A stretch of 64,000 bases of DNA from Ariolimax columbianus (GCA_036924085.1 JAVGWX010000001.1:2579603-2643602), one strand, 5' to 3'; shown: positions 25,501 to 40,500, counted from the first letter of the stretch. The notes: generated by a model not told the origin, from the sequence alone. Numbers and translations are program-made.

Positions 25501-28500
25501 ATGTAATGATCTGCTTCCTCCTGCATTTTCTAAAGGCTTGCTTCCCCGGGGTAACGGCCGGTGCTGTGATGGGGATCGAACCCAGTACCTTCGGCTTGTG
25601 AGCCGTATCCCTTAACCACTAGCCCACGTCGTCCCCAAAAGGGATAAAGAGAAGAATGTTTAGTAAGTTAACAAACTAGTATCTCAGCACCTACCCTAAG
25701 CTCCACATATCGATAGCTGGGCCATATCTTTCTTCTCCAAGCAGCAACTCAGGAGGTCTATACCATAATGTGATGACTTTGTTTGTGTAGAGTCGCTCCT
25801 TGTCTTCAGCGTGGTAGTATCTAGCCAGTCCTAGGTCTCCCAGCTTGATTTGACCCCTTAATGCAACAATTATTAACACCAATTAGTAACACGTCTCATC
25901 AAATCATTCTTTCCTCTACATACTGTTACTCATCTGACTTACACTTAATTCATTCGCTTACATAGTATCAAGTGGTACCGAGGAATATGTCCACTCTCAA
26001 CTTTCTAGCCTGTCTTAAATGGTAACTTATAAGGGCCGTGCTTTGGGGCATTATTATCAGCCCCTGTAAATGTAAAGCAGCAGTCAGAGAACACAGGTAA
26101 ATTTCCCTAATGGGGTAAAGATTCCAATTTTGGGAGGAAACAAAGCTTTTTAAAAAAAAACAACAGATGAAATTATTTACAATTTTAAGCCAAGCAAGTT
26201 GTAATATTGAAAACTGTTGAACCTACAACACAAATCTTATACAGGAAATAATTATGGCACGTGAATAATATACAATTTGACAGTAGCAAATCATTGCTGA
26301 TAGTGCATGTTTGATACATAGATTCTGGTGCAATTGATGGCATTCTGTTTCCTCTTGAGTTGAGAGCTCGTAGAAGATGTCTTCTGCAAGGTTGATGTAT
26401 TCTTTAAAACACAAAGTGTTCATTTAAAGCAGTAAGACTGGTGGTTTTGGGAATATCATTTTATATAAATCGATTTTGAGTAATACCAAAAAAAATTCCC
26501 CAGCCCCTTGCAGTGTTGAAATCTATGGCTCACATGAGATGAATGACTGCAGTTTCTCGGTGAGGGCTTGCTTTAAAAGGGACCATCATCAGTGATGGAC
26601 TGTGCTTCCCAGTGGAACAAAAATAGTCAATGAATGACAGTACAACAAAGCTGAATGTGTATTTACATAAAATGTCGTATAAATTTTACAAGTTCACATA
26701 CTGTTCTCTTGTTCATTATTTCTAAGTACAAATGCTGTGTGTCATGCCAACCACATGGTCAGCACATCTGTATTTGGACATTGATGCAGAGTCTACGACA
26801 TCCTGAACTCTGGTCGTGTATGTCGGTATTTCGGATGTGGTCTCTTAGAGAGAAATTTAGGACTCATTCACTCCATTGTTCTTTTGGTAATATGGAGCTT
26901 ATCTGCATCTGATTGATTTGTGTGGACTCCAAACCTCACACACACATTTACCATTTCTATGATAGTCATCCACTTGAGTATCAGTTTAATGTAGCTGAAG
27001 CCGAGCCAACCCTAGCGGTTTCATGTGGTTGAAGCTGAGCCAACCCTAGCGGTTTCATGTGGTTGAAGCTGAGCCAACCCTAGCGGTTTAATGTGGCTGA
27101 AGGTGAGCCAACCCTAGCGGTTTAATGTGGCTGAAGCTGAGCCAACCCTAGCGGTTTAATGTGGCTGAAGCTGAGCCAACCCTAGCGGTTTAATGTGGCT
27201 GAAGCTGAGCCAACCCTAGCGGTTTAATGTGGCTGAAGCTGAGCCAACCCTAGCGGTTTAATGTGGCTGAAGCTGAGCCAACCCTAGCGGTTTAATGTGG
27301 ATGAAGGTGAGCCAACCCTAGCGGTTTAATGTGGCTGAAGCTATGCCAACCCTAGCGGTTTAATGTGGCTGAAGGTGAGCCAACCCTAGCGGTTTAATGT
27401 GGATGAAGGTGAGCCAACCCTAGCGGTTTAATGTGGCTGAAGCTGAGCCAACCCTAGCGGTTTAATGTGGCTGAAGGTGAGCCAACCCTAGCGGTTTAAT
27501 TTGGGTGAAGGTGAGCCAATCGGCCGCTCTCCTGCATGAGATTTGCTTATCAATGCTGTGGTTGTTGATTTCCTGGCCGAGGTTGAAATACGCATTGACA
27601 TTTTTTATGGATTCATTTTACTATCGCAGTTCCTCCATAGAAATTGAGTCTTCTTTCTATTTATATTCAGACAAACCGCCTTGCCTGCTTCCTTCGGCTT
27701 GTTTAGGCTTTTTTCGGCTTTCTACAATGCTGTGGCTGAAGATCCCAATGTTGTCCGCAAAATGTAGGTGTGACAGCATCTCGCTATCTATGTTGACACC
27801 TCAGTCCTGCCAGTTTTAGGAACCTAAAAACTTCAAGTGGAGCAGCTGTAAACAGTTTTGGAGAGATGGTATCTCCTTGTCGCACTCCTCGGTGTATAGA
27901 AAGTAACTTGTGGAAAAGAGTGATCTTGGTTGAGCAGCCTTTGTTTATGTCCCCTATAAGATAGGTGTATTTCCAGCAAAAGCTTGGTTCCTCAAGGCAT
28001 TTGCCACTGCATTTATTTCCATATTAGATACACAGTAGATAGATGAGAAGGGTGTCGTGTCATGTCTTTCTTGTGGCCATACAACAACAACAACAACAAC
28101 CGCCTGAGAGGGTCTACACCACGCCCTCGGACCATCATGGTACTCCAGGGCTAAAGACAGACAAATTCAAGGAGCTTTGCCTGATTGAAAACCAGGATTG
28201 AAGTAATGTTGTTTACGCAACAAAGTCAAGTCTTGCCACTTCTTGTGTAAAAATGCTGGAATACTTTAGACCAGTTGTTCTTAACCTATGCTCGTTGGAC
28301 CACTGGGAGTTCATGCGGTTCTCTAAAGAGATCCGCAATGGCTTGAAGAAATGTTACGAGCTTTAACCTTTCAAATCAAAAGATAAATATAAAAATATAA
28401 AAAATAGAAAGACAGAAACAAGGACAAATATAGCATGTCCATTTAGACAACATTCAAATGCCAATTTAGGGAATATGTGTTGACTGGCTGCACGTGTACA

Positions 28501-31500
28501 GGATCAGAAGCTAATCAGCTACCTTTCAATAAGACTGACAAACACTGACAGTGAGATTCCATAATTATTGTTCTGAAGAAAGACTCAGAAAAACAGGCCT
28601 TCAGTGTTTTAAAAAAAAAGAATTTTAGGTGATTTAATACAGGTTTATACAATAGTCAGTGAAAAGGATAAATTTGACTATAACACATTTTTCAAATTAC
28701 AGCTGCCTACACGAACAAGAGGGTACAGTAACAAATTTGTGAAATAAGATCCAGATTAGAAACCAGGAAATACTTTTTAGTCAGAGAGTGATGAATGCTT
28801 GGAATGCAATTCCAAGGAAATAGTGGAGGAAGTGTCAATTAATGCTTTCAAGAATATATTGGATGCGCATAATTATTTTTAGATCAAGTGAATGTAAAAG
28901 AAAATGGTTGTATACCGACTCTGCACCAGTGTTCTAAACCAGTATAAAGACATTAAGTTACCTTAGGAGGGGACTGCATGGGCTAGTGGTAAAGTGAAAT
29001 GGCTAACAAGCCGAAGGTGCTGGGTTCGCTCCCCATTACAGCACCGGCCTTTATCCCGGGGAAGCAAACCCTTAGAAAATCCAGGAAGAAGCAGACCCTT
29101 ACATAAAATGCATGCCGTAATCGGATGCACTGGGCCAACAGGTGCAAAATAAAAACATAGTGCAACGCACACTGTCTTGGGAATAGAGAAAAATAAGGCG
29201 AATGCAAAAAAAACAAACAAAAAAACAAGTTACCTTAGTTTGTGGTATGTTACAACATATTGTCTTAGACTATGAAACAAACAAAATTGCAAAGACATCT
29301 CAATTTTAAACATTAAGAACATGGCTCTAAAAGCAATTTTTTGCAACTGTAAGGAACAGGAGCTTTGAGAAAGTAAGAAAATGGTCAAACAAAAAAAGAC
29401 TGCAGCTGGTTGTAACAATGAAAATGTAGTGAGGACCTCATTTGAAGTTGCTCAACCAATAGCAAGAACCAGAAAACCACACACAATAGCTGAAGAGCTT
29501 ATATTACCAGCTGCAAGAATTATGGTTTCTGCTTTGATCAATGAGAAAGCAGCCAAAGACCTTTCCTGAATACCTTTGTCTAATGACAGTTAAGAAGTGA
29601 ATCACAATTAAGAAGTGAATCAACCGTTTGTCAGCCAATATCAAGGAACAGTTACTTGAAAGAGTTCACAGGTCCACCTATATTCCAAATTCATTCCTGA
29701 ACATTTTCATATATGGAATATTTTGGGGGTCCACAGCAACAAAAGATATTTAAAGGGGGTCCATAATATGGAAAAGGTTAAGAACATCTAAGTAAAAACT
29801 ATGCATAAACAATCAAGCCTTACCTGTTATTTAGTAAGATGTTGGAACACTTGATATCCCTGTGTAAAAAGTTCTTTTTATGACAGTACCGTATTCCTTC
29901 CAAAAGTTGTTTCATAAATGAGGCGATATTTTCTTCAGTGAAAACAACGAGGCCAGAGTCTAAAAGTCCCAGCAAGTCATGATCCATGTATTCAAACACA
30001 AGATAGAAGGAGCCTGAAAAATACAACACACACAATTACCATAGAAAGAACATGGCTACATCAGACAATCATCCTATACAATACAACACAAATAGCCTGA
30101 CCATGCCAAAACAAAATACTATAGCCTTCCTTGAAACAATCTACCTAACTTGATATGATTCCTCCATTATTAGCATGCACTGTGGGATCATGCACAAACT
30201 AAAAACAAATATTCACTAACTACTTCTTTGCCATACACTCTCAAATAATCACATCTATTTCCCTCATAACTTTGGTGGTCCTATCTTTGGCTCCTCTCAT
30301 CATGATACAGTTTATTCCTTACTTGCGTTGTGGAGAGTCATGTTGTGACTCTGTTTATGCCATGTTCTACTGTTTGTTTGTTCTCCCCACATTGAGTGAG
30401 AGTGTCTGTGGGACAGATTGTTTATTTGTTAGATGATTTTTCAGCATGTCGTACCCATTCAAAGTCTGAGTATTGACCTCTTCTTGACAAGAAGTAGTAT
30501 GCTTCTGCTATGTCAGACTGAGTGTTCTCTGTGCCATCTGCCTCAGAAGTTTATTTGTAACCATTGACTCTTGTCTAAATACACATAGTAAGTAATACAT
30601 AAATACATTATTTCTTCTTCTTCTTCTTAGATCCTTGGTCAGTGACTGACAAAGCTGTCAGTGACTATCACACCTGGTAGCATCTTTAAGGGCAGCAACA
30701 AACTCCCTCCACTTCATCCGGTCTGGCTCGATATTCAAGTATGTATCTGGCTACTTGTGTACGCACATATTAGAACTAATTCTTGACATTTATTCCAATA
30801 CTTTATACAACATGTTTGTATTGTCAAATTAACATCCTTTCTACCAATCTGTATTATTAGTATGTCCACATCTGTATTATTTTTCACGATGGCACTGACT
30901 GGTATGTAGCTTACCTTGGTCGTTTCTGAAGTCAAGGGCATCTTGTTTGTCTGTGACAATTTCTTTCAGGTTCACTATGTTTGGATGCCTCAACTGCCGC
31001 AAGATTTTTATCTCTCGCACAGCTGTTATGGGAAATCCTTCTTTTTCATTTTCTAAGCGCACTTTCTTCAAAGCAACAAGATTTCCTAAATTAAAAGAAA
31101 ACAAATGTATATATTTATAGATATTATTGAAAGCAGTTGTCCACATTACAATATGATTTAAATATGTCCACTTCCAATTTGGTGTGTGTGCTTCATGCTA
31201 TATTATGGGTAGGATGCTAAATTATTGTCTTTAAAGTCTTGGGGAATGCCAAACAGCATTAATGAGCATGTTCTGCTGAAGCAATAAATCAATTACATTT
31301 AAATCACATGGACAAGACTTTTACACAATAACATACACATTATCAGAAGTAGAAACTAATGTCTCAACACATAAGATCTTCTCAAGGGTCTATGGTTGGT
31401 AACATTTGTCCTGGGCTACGACACCATCAAAATGAGATCCCACACATTTTATTTTAAATGAAGAACCGCATCATTCGGAATAAACAAGAAAGCTGTAACA

Positions 31501-34500
31501 AAATTATATAGCAAAACTCTGAGTAAAGTACTTACCAGAACTTTCTTTCGCTTTATACACCTGACCATAGGTACCTTCCCCAATAATTTGAATGATATCA
31601 AAGGCGTCAACACACCTTTCACCCCAGTCTCCACTTTGGTTGCTGTATCGACGATTGCAACACATCCTAACAAATAATAAGAAGTGTAACAAAATCAACG
31701 TGAAAGAAAATTTTGTGCTGTTTTATCAAAGCTAAGATAAATCAAAATGCTATAGAGAAAGGAATCAAACAATCATCCCAAAACTAAATAGATCAGTTCA
31801 TGCTTTTCTACATACTTTGGTTTTCTGTACTTGGACCCTTCCGCTTTCTTGACTATTTTGTAGACATTCATTTCTAGCTCCAGATCAGGTTCATCCACTA
31901 TTGTGGGCAATGGAAGATCACGAATGCCACGAGGTCTAACTGAAAAGCTTTCTTTATCTTTGACCTTGACTTCTCTGTGAAAACAAGAGTAAATCTCTCG
32001 TCACTGTATTGTGAGTAACAACAAATATGAAGTACTTTTATTCACTACTTAGGTTCATTAATAATTACATGACATCAACAGAACTGCTACTACTAATTGT
32101 GTTTACTTGAAGAAACGAACAATTTTAAGTATGCAATAATTTTTATTTCTGTAGAAAACCCAAAAAGTTCTCATTTGCAAAGAGCAAAATGAAGCCATAA
32201 ACACTGATACATGGCTCTGTCCAAAACAAGGCTTGTTTCATGAACTTGTGTAGTAACTAAGCATATCAGGATTTCTACACCCATTTGAAGTACATTATTT
32301 CTGATTTAATATAAAAACCAGCAGACTCTGGTCTGGGGAGGGAACCATGCCTCAAGTTGTTACAACAAATATTGTATGCTAAGAATTGCTTTTCGTCTCC
32401 TCTCCCACTCGCCGCCACTCAATATGATGTTTAGGGTCACCACTACAGCTGGCACGTTTACAGAAAGCCTATTTCAAAGAACTTGCATCCACTATTTATT
32501 ATGGTAGCTTCTGCAGCAATCAATTTTACATGTGGTTTTAGATTGCTAACCCCATGAACAACCCTCTTTAGCTACCTTTGATGACATGCTTGGAAGGTTA
32601 CAGTGATTCTATTCTTTTTTTCTCCAGTGTCACTTGGGTGATTGTTAACTTCCAGATACTTCAAATCTGTCAAGTGGTTACCAAAGGGACAATAAATATG
32701 TTTATATTGGTTTAGAAGACTCTGCAGAATCTGTATACAACCAATTTCATTTACAATTCCTTGCTCTAAAAGCTATGCATATCCAATCTATTCTTAAATA
32801 CCTTAATTACCCTTGCCTCCACTACTTCCTGTGGCAATTCATTTCAAGCATTCACTACTCTCTGACTAAAACAATATTTCCTAATATCTAATCTGGACCT
32901 TTCTTTAGTTTATTTGTAGCTATACCCTCTTGTTCTTGTAGGTGGTTGTATTTTGAAAAAACTTTTTATAGTCTAATTAATCCTTTCCTCTGATCATCTT
33001 ATAAACCTGTATTAAGTCACCTAAAATTCTTCTCTCTTCTAGACACTGTAGGCCAGTTTTTTTCTCTTTCCTCATAACTGTAATTCTGGAATCCAACTAT
33101 CAGCTTTGTCGCTCTTCTTTGTATCCTTTCCAGCATGTTTATATCCCCTCTATGATAAGGACTCCACACCTGTATACAGTACTCCAACCTATGTCTAACT
33201 AATGCTTTATACAGTTTTGACAATCACTTCCTTGCTCCTATATTTAATATTTCTTTTTATCATACCTAACATTGTATTTGCCTTTTTCACTGCTACCTGG
33301 ACTTGCTGACTCACTTTACCTGTATGCTCTATTTTAACCCCAGGTTCCTTTCCTTTTCTATCATTCTAATATTGTTGTCGTCCATTCTGTTATTATGTTC
33401 TATATTTGTTCTACCCATGTGGATGACTGTACACTTATCTACATTATCTAAATCCGATCTCAATATATCCACTTCTGCTTTAGACGAGACCCTCCTGCAT
33501 AGTTTTGTGTCATTCTCGAATTTTGCAATCATGGATCCCATATCAATGTCCAAATGGGTTATAAATATCAAGAACAAAATTGGTCCCAATAATGAGCCCT
33601 GTTCCACTCCACTTTTTACTTGACCCCACTAAGAGTTATTTATTATACCAACTCTCTGCTTTCTTCCTGTTAACCAATTTTCAAGCCATTTGGCAAATTT
33701 CCCACCGATTCCATGTGATTTTAACTTTCTAAATAATCTTTAACGAGGTACTCGATTAAAGGTCTTGGCAAAATCAAGATAAATAACATCCACTGGCTCC
33801 CCTTATCTATCATGTTAGTAACGTCCTCCATGAATTCTAATAGATTTGTTAACACGATCTCCCTCTAGTAGATCCATGCTGAATATTTCTGATTAGATTA
33901 AACTTGTCTAAATGCATTCCAATGTTTTCTTTGATTATTGACTCTAACAATTTACAGACTATGCTCGTTAAACTCACCAGTCGATAATTTTCTGAATCTG
34001 ATTTGTTGCCCTTTTTGAATAAGGGGATCACTCCTGCATCTTTCTAATCCCGTGGAACAATCCCTTTTGCGTGTGATTGAGAACATAATATAGCCAATGG
34101 TTTTGCTAGTTGGTCTCTAATTTCAAACAGCAATTTAAATGAATACCATCTTGGCCTGGACATTTATCCACTTTCGGCCCCTCCAATTTTGTTAAAACCA
34201 ATTTTCTTGATCCCAACTGTTTCCATGTCTCGTGGAGAAATATCTATAGGCTCTGGGATCTTAGTGCAGTCTTTTTTTGTGTAGATTGTGCCAAAGTACT
34301 GATTCGTGGGGTCGCTGTAGTCAAGATATTAAGGCACTCGCCTCTCACAGTGATGAATGGAAACGGTGGGCATTCGAATCCCGCAAGTTTCAAGCGACCC
34401 CTGGTCTCACGGAAGGTAAGGCCAGAGTGCCTGCATCCCGAGTTACCTACAGTCGTCTCGACCAATAGTCTTGCCACTGATCCAAGGTAACTCGGGATAA

Positions 34501-37500
34501 TGATGAGACTGATGACCAGCGCATATTCTTCTTCACTATAATCCAAATACACACACATCACCCTCACTACAATCCAAATACACACACATCACCCTCACTA
34601 TAATCCAAATACACACACATCACCCTCACTATAATCCAAATACACACACATCACCCTCACTATAATCCAAATACACACACATCACCCTCACTATAATCCA
34701 AATACACACATCACCCTCACTATAATCCAAATACAACACACATCACCCTCACTATAATCCAAAGACACACATCACCCTCACTATAATCCAAATACAACAC
34801 ACATCACCCTCACTATAATCCAAATACAACACACATCACCCTCACTATAATCCAAATACAACACATCACCCTCACTATAATCCAAATACAACACACATCA
34901 CATTATTAAGACAACACCGTCTGATGTTGTGGCCATCATCGCTTCTTGATGGGCAATAATTTTTTTTTTTAACTGATTGAGTACAATAGCTGCCTCCCTA
35001 TTCTCACTTATTATTTTTCCTGTGCTATCTATGAGAAGGCAAACGTTGTCTTTTATTATTTGTTTATTTTTAACATAAGAAAAGAAGCTTTTACTATCAG
35101 TCTTGATCATATGCGCGTTTCTTTTGGAAGTCTATTTTTACTACTTTATTCACTTTATGAGCTATGTTTTGCTTGTCAAATATTTTTTATATATTACTTT
35201 TGATTAGCCTGCCTCTATATATTTTTTCCATGCTTTATTTTTAGCGGTTCTACATTTAACTACAACCTAGTTATCCACTTTTTACGCTTGGTGTTTACCT
35301 CCCTGCATTGAACATATTCCTTTTTTAGCTTTTCTAGAACTGTTTTGAAACTCTCCCACTCTTGTTCGACATCTGTTCCTTCGACAATATCTTTCCAGAT
35401 TATGTGACTCACTGCCTCTTTCATCTTCTTAACATATGTCGTGGAGTAATCATATGTTCATGTGTTTATGTTTACTTCTTTCCTTGCTATAAGATCCCAA
35501 TGGATGATCTGATGGTCACTTCAGTCAAACAGTTCCCTAACGGTAATGTTTTCAATCATATTTTCCTCTGTAGTAAATACTAGGTCAAGTGTGTTTTTAC
35601 CTCTGGTAGCTTCTTCTACATGTTGAATAAAAAAATTGCCAGTTATGCACTTAAATGGTTTTGGTCTCAACAGGTCTTTATGCAATATCCCATTTTATTT
35701 CTGGAAAGTTGAAATCCCCCATTAATAATAATTTCCCTTCACTTGCCTTTGCTATGCTACTAATCAATTCCTCATCTTCCTCTTTTTGACTTGATGGGCA
35801 TCTATAGCAAACTCAAATCACTGTTTTTTCATCTCCACATTCTATTACGCCCCATACATTTTCATTGCCAGATTATAGATCATCCATGATAGTTATATTA
35901 ACAGAATTTGTACAGTATAATAAAACACCACCTCCCTCAGCCTTGTCTCCAACTACCCTACCTTTCCTTAAAATTGTATATCCCTCTATTTGCAATGTCT
36001 TCATATGTCCATGATTCTGTTAACCCTATTATATCTGGTTTTTCTTCTTCTACATACAATTCCAATTCTTCTCTTTTATTTATTATGCTTCTCACATTTC
36101 CATAAAAACATTTTAGTTTGTTATTTTTCCAATTTTTGCTTTATCATTTTTATTTTTGCTTTTCCACTACTGATTTCACACTTTCCTGATCCCAACTTTG
36201 CCCTTTGACTACATCTTCTATAGCACCCTGTTTTAGGCCTATCTTTAGTCTCATACTTCATAGGCCTTATTAGTTTACATTTTTAATACGGTGATTTTTG
36301 TTGGTATTGCTTCAAAGGCCCACAATGATTTGGTTTACTCTTTTGTGAGCCCTGAAAAGGACGCTAAGTGGCAGGTTGCAGTAGCTTTCCTCACATCCCA
36401 AGCGTGCTGATAGAGGTGGACCGGGGTCTTCCAGGCAGTTGTGCTATGCTTGTCTTCATCTGCGTGTCCCTCACTACTACAGGGATCACTTCAATCCCTC
36501 ATCCCATTAGCCAGGCTGCCATGAAAACAGCCCGTTTCCAGGGAGGGCTATGAGGAAGCCAAGGTGAGGGTCTTGGCTAGTACATTTTGCCTTACCCTGA
36601 CTAACATGTCTGATTAGTATATTTTTGTCTGACCAGACTTTTTAGTCTTCCTCCCCTTAATACAGTGATGAAATATATACTTCGCTACCACATGATGTCC
36701 TATCTCATCATTTAGATGTAATCCTTTCCTGTCTATCATTTTACTTTGGTCTATCTTCACATCAATAAATTCCATACCCACATTTACACACATCACCTGA
36801 AGTTGATATATATTTTCTTACTGTCTAAATAGTCTGACCCATCAGCTCTGTTTAAAATACCCATCATGTACTTTTTTTCTTTAAGTGTTATCAGACTTGT
36901 AGCTTTGCACAATTATTTCTGTACCATCTCTCTGTAGATTGTTTGTGCCTACCATTACCATGACATGACTGTTCACTCTGTCATGTATCATCTTTATTTT
37001 CCCCTCTATATCCTCAATTTTAGCTCCCCCAATATTCCTTTTTTCAAACATTTTGTTATTTTGACAAATGTTTGCCAACCTCCCTCACCATTGAATCCCC
37101 TACTATCAACACTGAACCCTCCTTTATAGTTGCATACGTCTCTGCCCTGTGTTCTGTTTGCTCACTAGAATCTCCCTTACTTCCAGTTCCTATTACCTTC
37201 TCCAACCCATACTAAACTGACAGTGGTTTTACCTTAACTCGACTACCCAACTGCAGCTTCTTTAAAATGTCCTCAATTTTCTTTTGTTTCTCTTCTATTT
37301 TGTTCTACCTCTTTTCTATCTCCCTCCATGTCTTCTCATTTATCCTAATCTTGCACTCCATTCGAGCCTGCCTCTCTTCTACTCTCATATCTTTAGTATG
37401 CTTTTCTTATAAAATGGTAAACAATATCCCATTAGATTGAGAAACTTCTACTATATGACAGGAACATTTGTTGTGCACTTTTACTAGTTAAAGTTACCTG

Positions 37501-40500
37501 TATGGACTTGCTTCAAAATCATTCTCATCAACTGGGTCAACATCTGGAAGAGGCAGCTTTGGCAGAGTGGACATCCTAAGACCTTTAGGTTTATGATCAA
37601 CAGCATGCATACTTCCTCCGTCATGTTTGATATCACTTTTAACTCCAACAGGTGCAGCACAGCTCTTGTCTTTCCTGATTGATGAAGTTACCTCAGGTGG
37701 ATCATTCAGATCAGCATTACTGTGAGCCTGTGGTAGCTGAGGCTGAACAGGGCTGTTTGTCACTGGTGAACCAGCTTGGCTGGTGGCATTGAGAGGTTTT
37801 ACAGGAGTTGGTGATCGACTTATGATTTCCAAATCTGGAGAGTTTGATTTGCTATCCACTAACTCTATAGTCTGCTCAAATTTCCTTTTCTTATCTCTAG
37901 CCCTACGGAGCATTTTTAGTTCAGCTGCCAAACTAGAAGTATACTGCACAGCTTGTGTAGTGTTTAGTTTACTTCTGGAAGTGACAGATGATATCCGAGG
38001 GCTTGGAAGATGACTTTGACTTAAAGATGAGCCTGCAGATGGTAATCTGTAGTGCTTCTTGGAATGCCTCCTAGAACTGCCACTTGTCCCAGAGGATGTC
38101 TTCTTTTTCCTAACCAAAAAAATAAAATCACAAAATAGAAAATAACTTTCTAGCATAAGAAATTATTCTGATGCATTTATTTGAACTAAAATAATTCAAT
38201 GATATTCAGCATTAGAAACTGTAGCTAACTTTGAGAATGTACAGACCTAGTAAGCTCAAAGTCTGTTGCATACATTACAATAAATTGTACAGGTCTTATT
38301 CTACTTCTTCTGTGATCATTGCTCATTTAGACTGGAACTCTGGAATCTTAAATAAATTCTGCTCTTTTTCAGGGTCCCAATACCACAGTAGTTTCTTCTG
38401 GAGGGGAGTCGAAGTGGTCGCATCCTTCCTGGATCTGTAGCCTGGGATCCTTCTCCCTGGATCTGTGGTGTGGGAACTCTTGAATTCACGTGCTGCTGAC
38501 ATGTTTGCCAGGCCGCAATAACATAAGCTGGTGGTACCCATCTTTAACACTAAGGCGGTGTCACATTCTGTTGTGGCCAGTTCGGAGAAGCAGTATGATA
38601 ACTTTGTCTTTTCATACAGGCCTTATTCAAGATATAATATTATTATTTATATAGAAATTAGTGCCATGTTGCCATTTGAATTCAACAATACAGCTTCAAT
38701 ATCACAATATCAAGCTAGAGAATTCAGAAATCTGACAGATGAAAGAAAAACAGACAGGGAGATGAAAGAAAGAACTAACAAAGCAAATGCGGTCACAAAC
38801 CATCCATCACTAAGACAATCAAACACTCCAATACTGAAAACAAGACAAAACATCAATATTCAATGTAAGCCTCTATTGTCAGTGTTGGACATGGAACTTG
38901 GGGCCAGGCACAAGTGCAAAAGATCATAATATGTGAAGTGAAATGCTGCACAATAAACAGTGTGGATCACTAGAAGAGAGAAATTAAGAAATCTAACAAA
39001 GTGGAAACCATTCCATGCATGTTATGTGTATATATAGAAACCAAGAGACACATTTAAGTGCACTGATATAGGCTTCATGTACAATGGCCAAATGCAGCCC
39101 TATGCTTCATATGGAGCCAATACAATGAATATATATATATATTTATACACGAGGTGTGTTAAAAAAGTATCCAACCTTTGGGTCGAAAAAATATAATTAT
39201 TCACCTGAAGGTTTGAAAACCTAATGCCCTTGAAAGCACTCTCCTTGGAACTCCACACACTTCTTCCAGCGGTCCCACCATTGTTGGAAGCATTTCAGGA
39301 AGGCATCTTTGGGAATGGAGTACAGCTGGGTCATCGCATTTGGCATTATGTATTCTCATGACTCAAACTTGTGGAAAAGCTACATTATGACAATGCACCT
39401 ACTCATTCTTTGCATCAGATTCAGACTTTCTTGGCCAAGCAAACATTTCTTTGTTTCTTCAGGCTCCCTATTCTCCCGACATGGCTCCTTGCTCAATTCT
39501 TTCCATTATTTTATGGTGAATTAAAACCCGATGAGTGCTCATTAAACTGAACGGTGACTGCCAGCACAAAGGTCCATATAGTTTCCCTTCCAGTGTTGTT
39601 TCTCTTGGCCAGTATGCCCACCTCAGTATCTCATAGTCTGGACAGTCCTGAAGTATAAGCTCCACAGTCTGGGGTACCTGTCCACATACTTGAGCTGCCA
39701 ATCCTAAATTTTGTATACATGTGGCTATGGAGTCAGTTGTGTCCCATTCTGAGGTACAGTATGACAATCTGCTCTTGCCTACTTATATTATGATACTCAT
39801 GTTGTATTTGTGTTGGAAGCTCTCTTATTGATTTAATCATCTTTTTCTTTTGATGGTATGTAACTGGTACATCTGGTTGCTCGTCCGCAGCACCTTCCCT
39901 CGCCAGTGTGTCAGCTCTCTCATCTCCTGGTATTCCGCAGCGAGACGGTATCCACTGCACCGTGATTCTCCGCTGGTTGCTTAATGTTAACAATAAAACT
40001 TGTAGATCTGGTAGCTTCCCGGATGATAGTGCTTGGAGAACTGATTTTGAATTTGTCAGAAATACCACAGGATACGGGACAAGGTTGGCGTTCAGCAATT
40101 TTTCCGTCGCCAATTTCATCGCTTGTTTCTCTGCATCATAATTATGGCAGAATTTTCCTGTTGGTGCTGCAACTGTTTCCATAGTGTTATTTGAGCATTC
40201 TATATACACTCCTGCTCCTCCATTCTTTACTGCATTCTGTGCTGACCCATCGATCCTGTGGATATTCTTCATCCAAAAAACTAAGAGGAATTGTCTTTCG
40301 TTGCACTGTTCTGTTCCTCCTTGCCTGGTATTCCCTGAATGGTTGTTTGGACTCGTACTGATAGTCTATGCTGCTCTCTCCAGGGTGTTTGTTCTGGCGC
40401 AGTTGTTAAAGGAATATCAATTTCAGTCAGTTCTGTGGTGTCTACGAAGTCGTTTGACCTGGTGTACAAAGCTACTTCTTTTCAATCGTTCCATTGCTAG

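Larger units (their letters stand above)
32690..37450 (-). mobile_element. CR1-like LINE, copy B, long copy with ORF1 remnant
   Basis: Minus-strand order from 3' to 5': 3' end near 32690; thumb [20 protein letters not shown] (33223); reverse transcriptase remnants with frame breaks (33607-33329, 34031-33849); linker (35110-34898); GDFNFPE endonuclease remnant near 35700; and ORF1 remnant at 37078-36614. ORF1 shows [14 protein letters not shown] and [10 protein letters not shown], the motif pair of the SGNH-hydrolase (esterase) ORF1 known in some CR1-group elements. It fills intron 2 of the coding part and is split by inserts at 34303 and 36296. Dead by many stops. Confidence 0.8.

Noticed and set aside
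30014..30914. An extra coding exon in the intron between coding exons 5 and 6
   Set aside because: The kinase reads straight from DFRNDQG to [10 protein letters not shown] in phase; the intron holds only a LINE 3' end.
38531..38929. 132-codon plus-strand frame
   Set aside because: Biased composition with no motif, no partner exon and no sign of a promoter.
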